A stretch of DNA of 22,489 bases, taken from NCBI GenBank assembly GCA_029565415.1, contig JAKQOH010000194.1:1-22489 (forward strand), written 5' to 3'. A program made the position numbers and the translations under genes. Below are positions 7,188 through 14,630 of this stretch, piece after piece. The stretch's first letter is position 1; each line of letters starts with the position of its first letter. Under the pieces are notes generated by a model. That model did not search any database, was not told the DNA's origin, and saw nothing but the letters and a program-made list of their open reading frames with translations. This DNA comes from Candidatus Rifleibacteriota bacterium. Its GTDB lineage: Bacteria > Riflebacteria > Ozemobacteria > Ozemobacterales > Ozemobacteraceae.

Positions 7188-7237
7188 CGAAGGCGACTCT
7201 CGGGGGAAAAGCCTGTTCCGATAGGAGCGAACGAACG

Positions 7238-8176
7238 ATGCTTCTGCGCGCTGCCCTTGCCGTGATGGCCCTGTTGATGATGATTCCGACCACCGCCTAT
7301 GCCGGGCCATCTGCGCCGCCCGACTGTCCCGTAATTCGGGAGATCGCCTGGGGAACGGCCACAGAATGTCTGGGAATCATCTTCCAGGATCGCGGGCAGC
7401 TTCCCGAAGGGCCGTTCATGGGGCCGGGAGGGTTTCGGGTCGATGCCCAGGGCGGGATCTGGGTTTCCGACAGTGTCGGGAAAGCCGTCAAACTGTTCCC
7501 GGCTGATGGGGGCGCGGTGCGCGCGTTTCCCGTGAATGCGGCGAAGCTGGGAGATCTGTGGGTATCCGCGGCGGAAATCGTTGTCGTCACCGGCTCTCCC
7601 GACGGGATCGCCGTCATCGACCGGGAGTCGGGGCGCGAGATCCGGCGAATCGATGCCCCGATCGGCACCCCCGGCCGGCTTACCGTCTTCACCCCGGAGC
7701 GGATCGCCCTCGGTCGCGCGGATGGCGGCGTGATGATGTTCATCGACGGCAAACCCGAGTTGCACCCCGCGGGAGCGCTCGAACCGGTGGGAACGTCGGA
7801 AACGCTGTACGGGACCCTGTATGAGTTCGACGTGAAATCGCGGGTCGTGATCCGCGCCGCCTGGACAGGAGAGGCCTCTGATCCCGAGACCTTCGCACGC
7901 TATACCGTCCCCTCGGAGGACAGGATCGTGTTCAGCCGGCTGCTCGGAATGTCTGGAGGGCTGCCGGTGCTGCTGCTGGTGACGAAGGCCGACCCATCGG
8001 TGTACCGCCTCGTGCGGCTCGATGCTGATGGAAAACCAGCTTCTGAGGCGATTCTGCCGATCCTCCCCGGCAGCCCGCTTCCATCTTCCTGGATCCAGGG
8101 GGAGGACGGACAGCTCTACGCCGCAGAAGCCGACGAACGTGCATTCCGTATCCGGCGTGGACCGGCGATGAACTGA
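7238..8176 (+). CDS. Exported beta-propeller-like protein, unknown function
   Basis: The start is set at ATG 7238, which has AGGAG at 7223-7227 and opens directly into a signal peptide (MLLRAALAVMALLMMIPTTA, cleavage after AYA). The frame itself is open from 7178. The mature 290 residues carry repeated strand patterns typical of six-bladed NHL/SMP-30-type propellers, such as FRVDAQGGIWVSDSVGKAVK, GIAVIDRESGREIRRID, YRLVRLDADGKP and IQGEDGQLYAAEADE. No catalytic residues can be named. It probably works in the periplasm or on the surface as a binding protein. It stands alone, with a terminator upstream and 75 nt before the next gene. The family call is a pattern judgement, not a firm identification. 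Confidence 0.75.
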   Translation: MLLRAALAVMALLMMIPTTAYAGPSAPPDCPVIREIAWGTATECLGIIFQDRGQLPEGPFMGPGGFRVDAQGGIWVSDSVGKAVKLFPADGGAVRAFPVNAAKLGDLWVSAAEIVVVTGSPDGIAVIDRESGREIRRIDAPIGTPGRLTVFTPERIALGRADGGVMMFIDGKPELHPAGALEPVGTSETLYGTLYEFDVKSRVVIRAAWTGEASDPETFARYTVPSEDRIVFSRLLGMSGGLPVLLLVTKADPSVYRLVRLDADGKPASEAILPILPGSPLPSSWIQGEDGQLYAAEADERAFRIRRGPAMN

Positions 8177-8205
8177 TCAATCCCCTACACACCGGACGTC
8201 AAATG

Positions 8206-8214
8206 TGCTACACT
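8206..8214 (+). promoter_or_regulatory. Possible extended -10 promoter of the glycosyltransferase operon
   Basis: TGCTACACT matches an extended -10 and would give a leader of about 31 nt before GTG 8252. No -35 box is recognisable. It is the only promoter-like element found before the five-gene operon. Confidence 0.4.
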
Positions 8215-8251
8215 CCGGCGGAATTCTCCGGATGCTTCGTGGGAGACAGAT

Positions 8252-8968
8252 GTGTCGAGGATTGAATACTCGGTTACAGCCCCGGTGTACAACGAATCGG
8301 AAAACATTCCCGAGCTCGTCGGCCGCATCACGTCGGCGCTGAATCCCCTTGGTAAGCCCTGGGAGCTGATTCTCGTCGATGACGGCTCGAGCGACGGCAG
8401 TTTCGAGCTGATGAAATCCCTCCAGGGCCAATTCCCGGCCCTTCGGGCCCTGCGTCTCGACGGCCATCACGGCCAGACGGCGGCGATGGATGCCGGCATC
8501 CGCGCGGCGCGGGGCGAGATGATCGTGACGATGGACGCCGACCTGCAGAATGATCCGGCAGACATTCCGGCGCTGATCGCCCGCCTCGGCAGCTGCGACG
8601 CGGCAGTCGGCTGGCGGGTCGTGCGACAGGACGATTTCGTGCGGCGCGTTTCCTCGAAGATCGCGAATGCGATCAGGAACTGGCTGAGCGACGAAAACAT
8701 CCGCGATACCGGCTGCTCGCTCAAGGCCTTCCGTGCAGGCTCGATCCGACGCGTGAAGCTGTACGAGGGACTGCACCGGTTCCTGCCGACGCTCGTGAAG
8801 ATGGAGGGCGGCACCGTCGAGGAAGTCGAGGTCAGTCACCATCCGCGCACCCGCGGTCAGTCAAAATATAATGTCTGGAATAGATTATTCCGCTCGTTTC
8901 TCGATCTCCTCGCGATCCGGTGGATGAAATGGCGCAAGCTGACATACAAGGTGGCCGATGAATCTTGA
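8252..8968 (+). CDS. GT2 glycosyltransferase (dolichol/undecaprenyl-phosphate sugar transferase type)
   Basis: 238 residues from GTG 8252, with GGGAGA (8241-8246) as ribosome site. The GT-A fold signatures are in order: N-terminal VTAPVYNESENIPELV; VDDGSSDGS at 42-50 for nucleotide binding; MDADLQNDP at about 94-102 holding the metal-binding DxD; and the C-terminal HHPRTRGQSKYNVWNRLFRS typical of DPM1/GtrB/ArnC-like polyprenyl-phosphate glycosyltransferases. Unlike GtrB it lacks the C-terminal membrane helices, ending soon after the amphipathic segment. It would load a sugar from a nucleotide donor onto undecaprenyl phosphate at the inner face of the membrane. The next gene overlaps it by 11 nt, and the LAB_N and ArnT-like partners give the rest of a flip-and-transfer pathway. 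Sugar identity is unknown. Confidence 0.88.
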   Translation: MSRIEYSVTAPVYNESENIPELVGRITSALNPLGKPWELILVDDGSSDGSFELMKSLQGQFPALRALRLDGHHGQTAAMDAGIRAARGEMIVTMDADLQNDPADIPALIARLGSCDAAVGWRVVRQDDFVRRVSSKIANAIRNWLSDENIRDTGCSLKAFRAGSIRRVKLYEGLHRFLPTLVKMEGGTVEEVEVSHHPRTRGQSKYNVWNRLFRSFLDLLAIRWMKWRKLTYKVADES

Positions 8969-9251
8969 ATTCTGGCTGGTGTTCGGCCTTTTCGGCCAAC
9001 TCATGTTCTTCATGCGCTTCTTCGTCCAATGGATCGAATCCGAGCGGCAGAAGAAAAGCGTGATTCCGGTTTCGTTCTGGTATCTGAGCCTGGCCGGCTC
9101 GGCGATTCTCGCGATCTACGCGATCCACATCAAGGATCCGGTGTTCATTCTTGGCCAGTCCATGGGGTTCTTCATCTACATCCGCAATCTGATGCTCATC
9201 AAAAAAGAACGGGAATCGAGCGATGGACCAGACTCCGCAGCTGCCGCCTGA
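8958..9251 (+). CDS. LAB_N-domain small membrane protein, candidate lipid-sugar flippase subunit
   Basis: 97 residues matching the domain found at the N-terminus of some lipid-A-disaccharide synthases (LAB_N): FWLVFGLFGQLMFFMRFFVQ, then WIESERQKKSVIPVSFWYLS, then a second and third hydrophobic segment ending in GFFIYIRNLMLIKKERE. Three short membrane segments leave almost no soluble part, so it is not a synthase itself. Stand-alone LAB_N proteins commonly sit between a GT2 and an ArnT-type transferase, as here, and a role in moving the polyprenyl-linked sugar across the membrane is a reasonable inference, analogous to ArnE/ArnF. It overlaps the upstream gene by 11 nt and the downstream gene by 29 nt; AAGG (8948-8951) lies six bases before its ATG. 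Confidence 0.88.
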   Translation: MNLEFWLVFGLFGQLMFFMRFFVQWIESERQKKSVIPVSFWYLSLAGSAILAIYAIHIKDPVFILGQSMGFFIYIRNLMLIKKERESSDGPDSAAAA

Positions 9252-11898
9252 AACGAACGAAGCTCAGAACTCCGACGACGAACAGACCCCCGTGCTTCCC
9301 GCTCTTGCGGAGAGCTTTTTCGCGCGTCTCTCGGTGAAGATGTCGCCGATCGCCATCCAGTGGCTGGTCGGCATCGCCGCGTTCGCCCTGATCGCCTTCC
9401 AGCTCGGCACGCAGAGCCTCTTCGAGACCTCCGAGGGCCGGTATGCCTCGGTCGCGCGTGCCATGGCCGACGGCGGAAGCTGGTTGAAGCCCGAGCTGAA
9501 CGGCGTGCATCATTACACGAAGCCTCCCGTCACCTACTGGGCCAGCGCCGTCGGAATGAAGCTGTTCGGCATCACGGAAAAAGGCGCCAAGGCCTTTCTG
9601 CCGTTCGCGGCCGCGCTGACGGCGGTCGGCTGCTATCGGATCGGCCTGCTGCTCACCTCGCTGCGCGGGGCGCTGTGTGGGGCCATCGTGCTGCTGACGA
9701 GCCTGTTCTTCGCCGTCCAGTTCCGAGGCCTGACCGCGGATCCGCTCCTCGCCATGTTCGAGACGTGGATGGTCTGGGCCCTGGTCCGGTATCACACGCG
9801 GCCCTCCCCTGCCCTGGCCTCGGGCTTCTGGGCGCTTGCGGGCGCGGCCTTTCTGACGAAGGGCCCTCCCGGCCTTCTGCCGCTGCTTGGGCTCGTTCCG
9901 GGGCTGGCGCTGCGCGGTGGCGCCGACACCCTCAAATCCCTGTTTTCCCATCTGCGCGGCTGGGCTCTGTTCGGTCTCATCGGCCTCGGCTGGTATCTCT
10001 GGATCGGCCAGGCCGTTCCCGGGCTGCTCGAGTATTTCCTGTTCGATGAAACGGTTGCGCGTGTCGCGACCGAAGCGCACGGCAGGCCCGGCCCCGTCTG
10101 GTATTTCATCGTCGTTCTTTTCGCAGGCCTCTTCCCGTGGACGGCGTTCTTCGCCGGAAGCCTTTCGGAAGGCTGGCGAGATGCCCGTGATACCGGAAAA
10201 ACCTGGGGCCTGCCTCTGTTCCTGTGGCTGGCCGTGCCGTTCATCGTCCTATCCGTCGTGAAGTCGAAACTCGCCCCCTATGCGCTGCCCCTGCTCGTTC
10301 CGGCCGCCCTGATGACGGGAAGCTACCTGTCGCGCCTGTTCGCGGCCGATGATGACGAGCCGTTTGCCTACAAGCTGGAGTCGGCCCTGACGATCATGGC
10401 TTTTGCGATTCTTGGCGTCGTTGTCATGACGATCTCGATCCTGGGCTTCCTGCCCGATCCCAAGATCGCCCGCATCGCGTATTTCATCGCGTTCTACTTC
10501 ATGTTCCTCGCCGTGTTCGGCTACTCGTTCATGAACCTGGGCATCGTGAAAGGCATCATGCTCGTGCTGGGCGTGACCGTGCCCGGCGTCATGCTCCTGC
10601 TCCTCCCCGCCGTCAACGGCGACGAAGAGATCTGGAAGGGAACGCGGTTGCCCGGCTATCGCGCCCTCCTGCGTGATGTTGCGGCACTTCCCACGACCAC
10701 GCGGATCCTCTTCGCTGACGACGTGCTCGAAAGCGGCAAATTCTATACGGGAAGAAATATTCCGACCTGGGACGTGAAACGGGAAAAACGATTCGATCCG
10801 CGCGCCGAGATGATGATCTTCGAGGGCGAGGAGATTCTGCGGACGATGGCAGCTCCGGATCTCTATCTGCTGATGCGCGAAAAAACCCGCAACCGGGTCA
10901 GATATATCACGAAATACACCATCGAAGAGGTGCGCCGGCAGGGAACATGGGGCCTGTATGTCTGCGGCCGCCCCCTGAACGACATGGAAGCCGCGGTCAT
11001 TGCCGCGCCGGTATCTGCAGGGCCGGAGAATGCCTCTGATGCGCAGCGTGCCTTCATTGCAGGTTCCGGAACGGGTGCGCCCGCCGGAACGGCCGGGACC
11101 GCTCTCGGTTCCGGCTCGCGGCCTGCTCCCGGAGCCGCGCATATCGATGCCATTCTCTCGCCTGGCAAGCAGATCGATCCCGTTGCGGCTGAATGGGCGG
11201 CGGCGATAACGAAACGGGCTTCCGAGCCTGCGACAAAAACCGCACCGGCTCCGACAGCGAAGAAAACGGGGAGTGTCCAGAAACCTCCGGCCGTCGCATC
11301 CGCATCGGCAAAACCTCCCGCTTCATCCCGGCCTGTTCCCCCGGGCAAGACCTCACCCGGCGTTGCGTCCAACGCCCCGGCGGTGTCGGATGCCGTCGTG
11401 AGCGCGACCCTGACGAGGACGGTCGATTCTCTCCCTGCAACGGCCACCGCAACGGCCCCGTCCCCCGAGACACCCGCCTCGTCTCCTGTTGCAGCTCCCC
11501 ACGTGACGGTCCCGGCTCCCCGGCAACCCCCTGCGACAGCTTCTGCACCGGCTGATACAACGGCCTCGGCGCCCGTGAAGAAGGCGGATAATCCCGTGAC
11601 GAAGCCGACGCCGAAGCCCGCGGCAAAGCCGGCTGCCAAACCCGCGCCCAAGCCTGTCGCGAAACCGGTCACAAAGGCCGCACCCAAAACGGCTCCCAAA
11701 CCCGTCGCAAAGCTTGTGGCAAAGCCGGGAACGAAGCCTGCTGCCAAGCCCGGATCGAGCGACGCGTCCAGGCCGGCCCCGGCTCCTGCCGCCGCCCCGA
11801 CGCCGACCGAGCCCGTCTCCACGCCTCCGGCCGCCCAGAGGTACGAACCCGCGCCGATGAACAGCTCCGTCCGGTCGAATCAGCCGCCAAAGCGTTGA
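9223..11898 (+). CDS. ArnT/PMT-type membrane glycosyltransferase with long Pro/Ala/Lys tail
   Basis: 891 residues in two parts. Residues about 45-585 are a GT-C transferase of the ArnT/PMT type. The first periplasmic loop holds SEGRYASVARAMADGGSWLK, then PELNGVHHYTKPPVTYWASA, the family's catalytic/donor loop. Roughly a dozen membrane segments follow, with VKSKLAPYALPLLVPAA near the end of the membrane part and a soluble end domain to about 585. Such enzymes take a sugar from undecaprenyl phosphate and attach it to lipid A, protein or another outer acceptor. Residues about 588-891 are low-complexity, rich in Ala, Pro, Thr and Lys, with 13 tandem KPxx units at 794-844. The tail is far beyond the usual 500-600-residue length. 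The start overlaps the LAB_N gene by 29 nt and the stop overlaps the next start (TTGA). Confidence 0.88.
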   Translation: MDQTPQLPPETNEAQNSDDEQTPVLPALAESFFARLSVKMSPIAIQWLVGIAAFALIAFQLGTQSLFETSEGRYASVARAMADGGSWLKPELNGVHHYTKPPVTYWASAVGMKLFGITEKGAKAFLPFAAALTAVGCYRIGLLLTSLRGALCGAIVLLTSLFFAVQFRGLTADPLLAMFETWMVWALVRYHTRPSPALASGFWALAGAAFLTKGPPGLLPLLGLVPGLALRGGADTLKSLFSHLRGWALFGLIGLGWYLWIGQAVPGLLEYFLFDETVARVATEAHGRPGPVWYFIVVLFAGLFPWTAFFAGSLSEGWRDARDTGKTWGLPLFLWLAVPFIVLSVVKSKLAPYALPLLVPAALMTGSYLSRLFAADDDEPFAYKLESALTIMAFAILGVVVMTISILGFLPDPKIARIAYFIAFYFMFLAVFGYSFMNLGIVKGIMLVLGVTVPGVMLLLLPAVNGDEEIWKGTRLPGYRALLRDVAALPTTTRILFADDVLESGKFYTGRNIPTWDVKREKRFDPRAEMMIFEGEEILRTMAAPDLYLLMREKTRNRVRYITKYTIEEVRRQGTWGLYVCGRPLNDMEAAVIAAPVSAGPENASDAQRAFIAGSGTGAPAGTAGTALGSGSRPAPGAAHIDAILSPGKQIDPVAAEWAAAITKRASEPATKTAPAPTAKKTGSVQKPPAVASASAKPPASSRPVPPGKTSPGVASNAPAVSDAVVSATLTRTVDSLPATATATAPSPETPASSPVAAPHVTVPAPRQPPATASAPADTTASAPVKKADNPVTKPTPKPAAKPAAKPAPKPVAKPVTKAAPKTAPKPVAKLVAKPGTKPAAKPGSSDASRPAPAPAAAPTPTEPVSTPPAAQRYEPAPMNSSVRSNQPPKR
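11602..11754 (+). repeat. 13 tandem 12-bp units coding KPxx tetrapeptides
   Basis: Within the tail of the GT-C gene the protein reads in strict four-residue steps: KPTP, KPAA, KPAA, KPAP, KPVA, KPVT, KAAP, KTAP, KPVA, KLVA, KPGT, KPAA, KPG. The DNA is a degenerate 12-bp tandem array. Such Lys-Pro repeats form extended, positively charged rods, as in TonB or histone-like tails. Confidence 0.85.
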
Positions 11899-14072
11899 TT
11901 GCCCGCGTTGCCGCCTTTCTTGCGGGGGTGACCGCAAACCTCGCCCAGGTCGCCATTCTGCGGATGATCCTGGGGGAGTTTTACGGCACCGAACTGCATC
12001 TTGGCTCGTTTCTCGGCCTGTGGCTGGCCGGTGTCGCGCTCGGCGGTGCGGCTGCCGGGGGGGCAACCCCGTCACCGTTCGCGGTGCTCACCGCTCTAGC
12101 CGCCTCCCCGGCCATCGGCGTGCTCCTGTTCGTCGGGGGCAATCTTCTGTTCCTGCCTGCCGTCACCGGTTCCCTCCTACCTTTCCTTCCCGTGCTCGCC
12201 GTCACCGCCTGTGCCGTTCTGCCCGTCGCCGTTCCCGTCGGGGCGCTGCTTCCAGCCCTTGCCGGCCCCGGTCGCGGATCGTTCGGCCGCCTGTTTGCCG
12301 CAGAAAGTATCGGCGGAGCCGTGGGCGGTCTCCTGTTCTCGGGACTTGCCGGAGGCGCGGCCGATACCGCCCAACTGCTCGTGGCCTGCACCGTGCTCGC
12401 CCTCACCGGCGCTGTCCTGACGGCTTCGGGCTGGAAACGCCGGTTCGCTCTGGTCACTCTTGCCGTGCTTCCGCTTGCAGCCATGGGGAGCGACCGGATC
12501 GACCGGGCGATCGACAGACTGCTCTGGGACCGCACCCACGTCGGATACCGGCTCGTCACGAGTTTCGACACCCCGTACCAGTCCGTGAGCGTCGCCGCCT
12601 ACGGAGGCGAATACGCCTTGTATCTCGACCGGAATCTGACCCTGGCCTGGCCCGACCGGCCCGGCGCCGAGTTGCGGGTACATTCGTTCCTTTCCACGCT
12701 TCCCGATGCGGCCCTCACGAACGGCAGAATGGCCATCCTCGGCATCCCCTCTCCGGATATCGTCGAAGAGGCAGCGAAGTATCCCGGCCTCCGCATCGAA
12801 ATCATCGATCTCGATGCGGCGCTGATGCAATACATGTCGAAATATATTGCATCGGATTCCCGTGCGGCCATGATCGTCGATGACCCGCGACGCTATCTGC
12901 GCGCGCATCCGGCAGCCTTTGATGCGATCCTGGTTCTTCCCGCCGATCCGACGACGCTCGCGGGGAACCGGCTCTTCACCGCCGAAGCCGTTTCCGAAGC
13001 CCTGACGGCGCTGACTCCGGCCGGCGCGATCGATTACTCCGTCGCCGGTGCCGAGAATTACCTGAGCGGCCCGCTTGCGGCAACCGTCCGGTCGCTTCAC
13101 CGGAACATCGCCTCCGCCGCGGCCGAGGTGCACGCGATTCCCGGCGATCCGATCCATTTCCGGGCGGCCCGGACACGCGGGACCCTGGCGATGACGCCGG
13201 AACTGCTTTCAGAGCGGTTCCGGGCGCGAGGCCTGCCGACCACCTCATTCCGCGCCGAGCTGTTTTCCGACCTGCTGCTTCCCTTCCGTGTCGCCGAGCT
13301 GCGAACCTGGCTCGACTCCGGCGAAGACGTTCGACAGAACACGGATCTGCGGCCATCTGCCCTCGTGCGGCAGCTCGAATTATGGAATGTCTACAGCGAT
13401 TCGGGCATATCCGCGTGGCTCGCCGCCGCCGCCCGGATCCGCCCTTCCCATCTCCCGGGGATCGTTCTGCTGCTGTTCCTGGTACTCGCGGCGGTGCATC
13501 GCACGCTCGCACGAGGCGTCGGGGATCTGGCGACGGCAGCCGTGGCGGTCGGTTTCACCGGATTTTTCGGCCTCGCCGCCGAGATGATGCTGCTGTTGCA
13601 GTATCAGGGGCGCAATGGGGCGATGTTCGGCATGGCGGCCGTCTTTTTTGGCCTCTACATGCTCGGCCTGGGACTCGGCGGAGGCCTGGCCGACTCGCTG
13701 CCGCGCACCTGGCGGAGCGTCCTGGCGATCAAACTCATCCAGCTTTTCATCGCGGTATTGAATCTGGCGTTGGTGCGGATGCCCGAGCTGCATTCCGCCG
13801 CCGTTCTCGGCGGGTCGACCCTTCTCACCGCCTGCGTCGCCGGGCTCGAGTTTCCGCTGGCGGTAGCACTCGCCGGGGGCACGCCCCGCGTCGTCGCGTG
13901 GCTGGTCGCTTTCGACAACCTTCCGGCAATGGGGGCCGCCTGTGTGACCGGGATCCTGCTGCTTCCGGGCCTGGGGTATGAAGGAACCTGGACGCTTCTG
14001 GCTGTTCTTGCAGGCCTGGCGGCGGCGTTCCCGGCATTTCGAGCCGTCCGTGGGGGAAGTATGGTAGGATGA
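11895..14072 (+). CDS. Membrane protein with degenerate spermidine-synthase-like domain
   Basis: 725 residues from TTG 11895, which overlaps the upstream stop as TTGA; no Shine-Dalgarno, so translation is probably coupled. The N-terminus (AQVAILRMILGEFYGTELHL, then LWLAGVALGG) matches the membrane half of spermidine-synthase-like transporters. About six to seven segments reach residue 200, and a second hydrophobic block fills 510-720. Between them is a Rossmann-like domain: RMAILGIPSPD (279-289) where the GGGDG SAM loop should be, IEIIDLD (about 302-308), and FDAILVLPADP (342-352). In true aminopropyltransferases the last motif is FDVIxxD, then DP; here the catalytic aspartate position is L348, while D351-P352 remain. 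The domain should not make polyamines. Its job in a lipid-glycosylation operon is unknown. Confidence 0.75.
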   Translation: MIARVAAFLAGVTANLAQVAILRMILGEFYGTELHLGSFLGLWLAGVALGGAAAGGATPSPFAVLTALAASPAIGVLLFVGGNLLFLPAVTGSLLPFLPVLAVTACAVLPVAVPVGALLPALAGPGRGSFGRLFAAESIGGAVGGLLFSGLAGGAADTAQLLVACTVLALTGAVLTASGWKRRFALVTLAVLPLAAMGSDRIDRAIDRLLWDRTHVGYRLVTSFDTPYQSVSVAAYGGEYALYLDRNLTLAWPDRPGAELRVHSFLSTLPDAALTNGRMAILGIPSPDIVEEAAKYPGLRIEIIDLDAALMQYMSKYIASDSRAAMIVDDPRRYLRAHPAAFDAILVLPADPTTLAGNRLFTAEAVSEALTALTPAGAIDYSVAGAENYLSGPLAATVRSLHRNIASAAAEVHAIPGDPIHFRAARTRGTLAMTPELLSERFRARGLPTTSFRAELFSDLLLPFRVAELRTWLDSGEDVRQNTDLRPSALVRQLELWNVYSDSGISAWLAAAARIRPSHLPGIVLLLFLVLAAVHRTLARGVGDLATAAVAVGFTGFFGLAAEMMLLLQYQGRNGAMFGMAAVFFGLYMLGLGLGGGLADSLPRTWRSVLAIKLIQLFIAVLNLALVRMPELHSAAVLGGSTLLTACVAGLEFPLAVALAGGTPRVVAWLVAFDNLPAMGAACVTGILLLPGLGYEGTWTLLAVLAGLAAAFPAFRAVRGGSMVG
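14062..14070 (+). promoter_or_regulatory. Possible extended -10 at the end of the pseudo-aminopropyltransferase gene
   Basis: TGGTAGGAT ends on the first base of the TGA stop and would start transcription about 24 nt before ATG 14101. No -35 box is visible, so this is weak evidence for an internal promoter. Confidence 0.3.
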
Positions 14073-14100
14073 ATGAAACCGATCGAAGAGGATGAAGAGC

Positions 14101-14592
14101 ATGGTGAGATGGATTGCGCCGCAGGGCACTCCGCAGGGGTTCACCTACACCCCGACGTGGGAAGTGGCCGTCGGCTGGCTGCTCATCGTCGTGGCGCTGG
14201 CGACGCCGGTGTTGTATTTCCGGCTGAACGACGCCGCAGCCCGGGGAATCCTCGAATCCGTCTTCTGCATCGCGTTCACCCTGTTTTTTCTGCTGCTGGG
14301 CAAGTCGCTCGCCTTCCAGTCGTTCCGGGCTCTGCTGAACGGCCAGGCGGTGCTGAGCGTGGCGCAGGATCTGCGAAGCCCCGCCACGGAGTTCACCCGG
14401 GCCGCCACGGAATGGCGGGAAACGCGCATCGGAAAAGCGACCGACGAGGCCGGCCGGGAGTTTGCCGCCGTGCTGTTCGTCGGCTCGGATGGGCCACACG
14501 AGCTGTACCGCACAATCGATCCCGGGGAGGCCCGGATCATCTGCGAAGCCCTCGAGGACTTGCGGAAGAGCCCGCTTGCCGTCCCGAAATAA
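14101..14592 (+). CDS. Small membrane protein with two N-terminal membrane segments, unknown function
   Basis: 163 residues from ATG 14101, chosen because GAAGAGG (14085-14091) lies nine bases upstream; the in-frame ATG at 14092 abuts that same site and is less likely. After about 20 residues there are two membrane segments (about 23-41 and 50-67) joined by a short polar loop, then a soluble domain of about 95 residues with alternating strand and helix character (REFAAVLFVGSDGPHELYRT; EARIICEALEDLRKS). The layout resembles small membrane-anchored PH-like proteins, but I recognise no family. It lies 28 nt after the pseudo-aminopropyltransferase gene and 38 nt before the GH13 gene, so it could belong to either unit. 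Confidence 0.7.
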   Translation: MVRWIAPQGTPQGFTYTPTWEVAVGWLLIVVALATPVLYFRLNDAAARGILESVFCIAFTLFFLLLGKSLAFQSFRALLNGQAVLSVAQDLRSPATEFTRAATEWRETRIGKATDEAGREFAAVLFVGSDGPHELYRTIDPGEARIICEALEDLRKSPLAVPK

Positions 14593-14630
14593 AGCACACG
14601 CACGCATCGAAGCACAGGAGGAAGTGACGC

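Noticed and set aside
5735..7765. A 676-codon open frame on the minus strand opposite the NlpC/P60 gene
   Set aside because: The plus strand holds clear catalytic motifs, a promoter and a ribosome site. The minus frame gives only a GC-bias translation rich in Arg, Pro, Gly and His with no family features.
9430..9470. Apparent loss of a catalytic aspartate in the GT-C loop (SEGRY instead of DExRY)
   Set aside because: SEGRY/SEARY is common in bacterial members of this family, so it is not evidence of inactivity.
11602..11754. CRISPR or non-coding satellite
   Set aside because: The 12-bp period keeps the reading frame, varies mainly at synonymous or Ala/Pro/Val positions and codes KPxx units, so it is a coding repeat.
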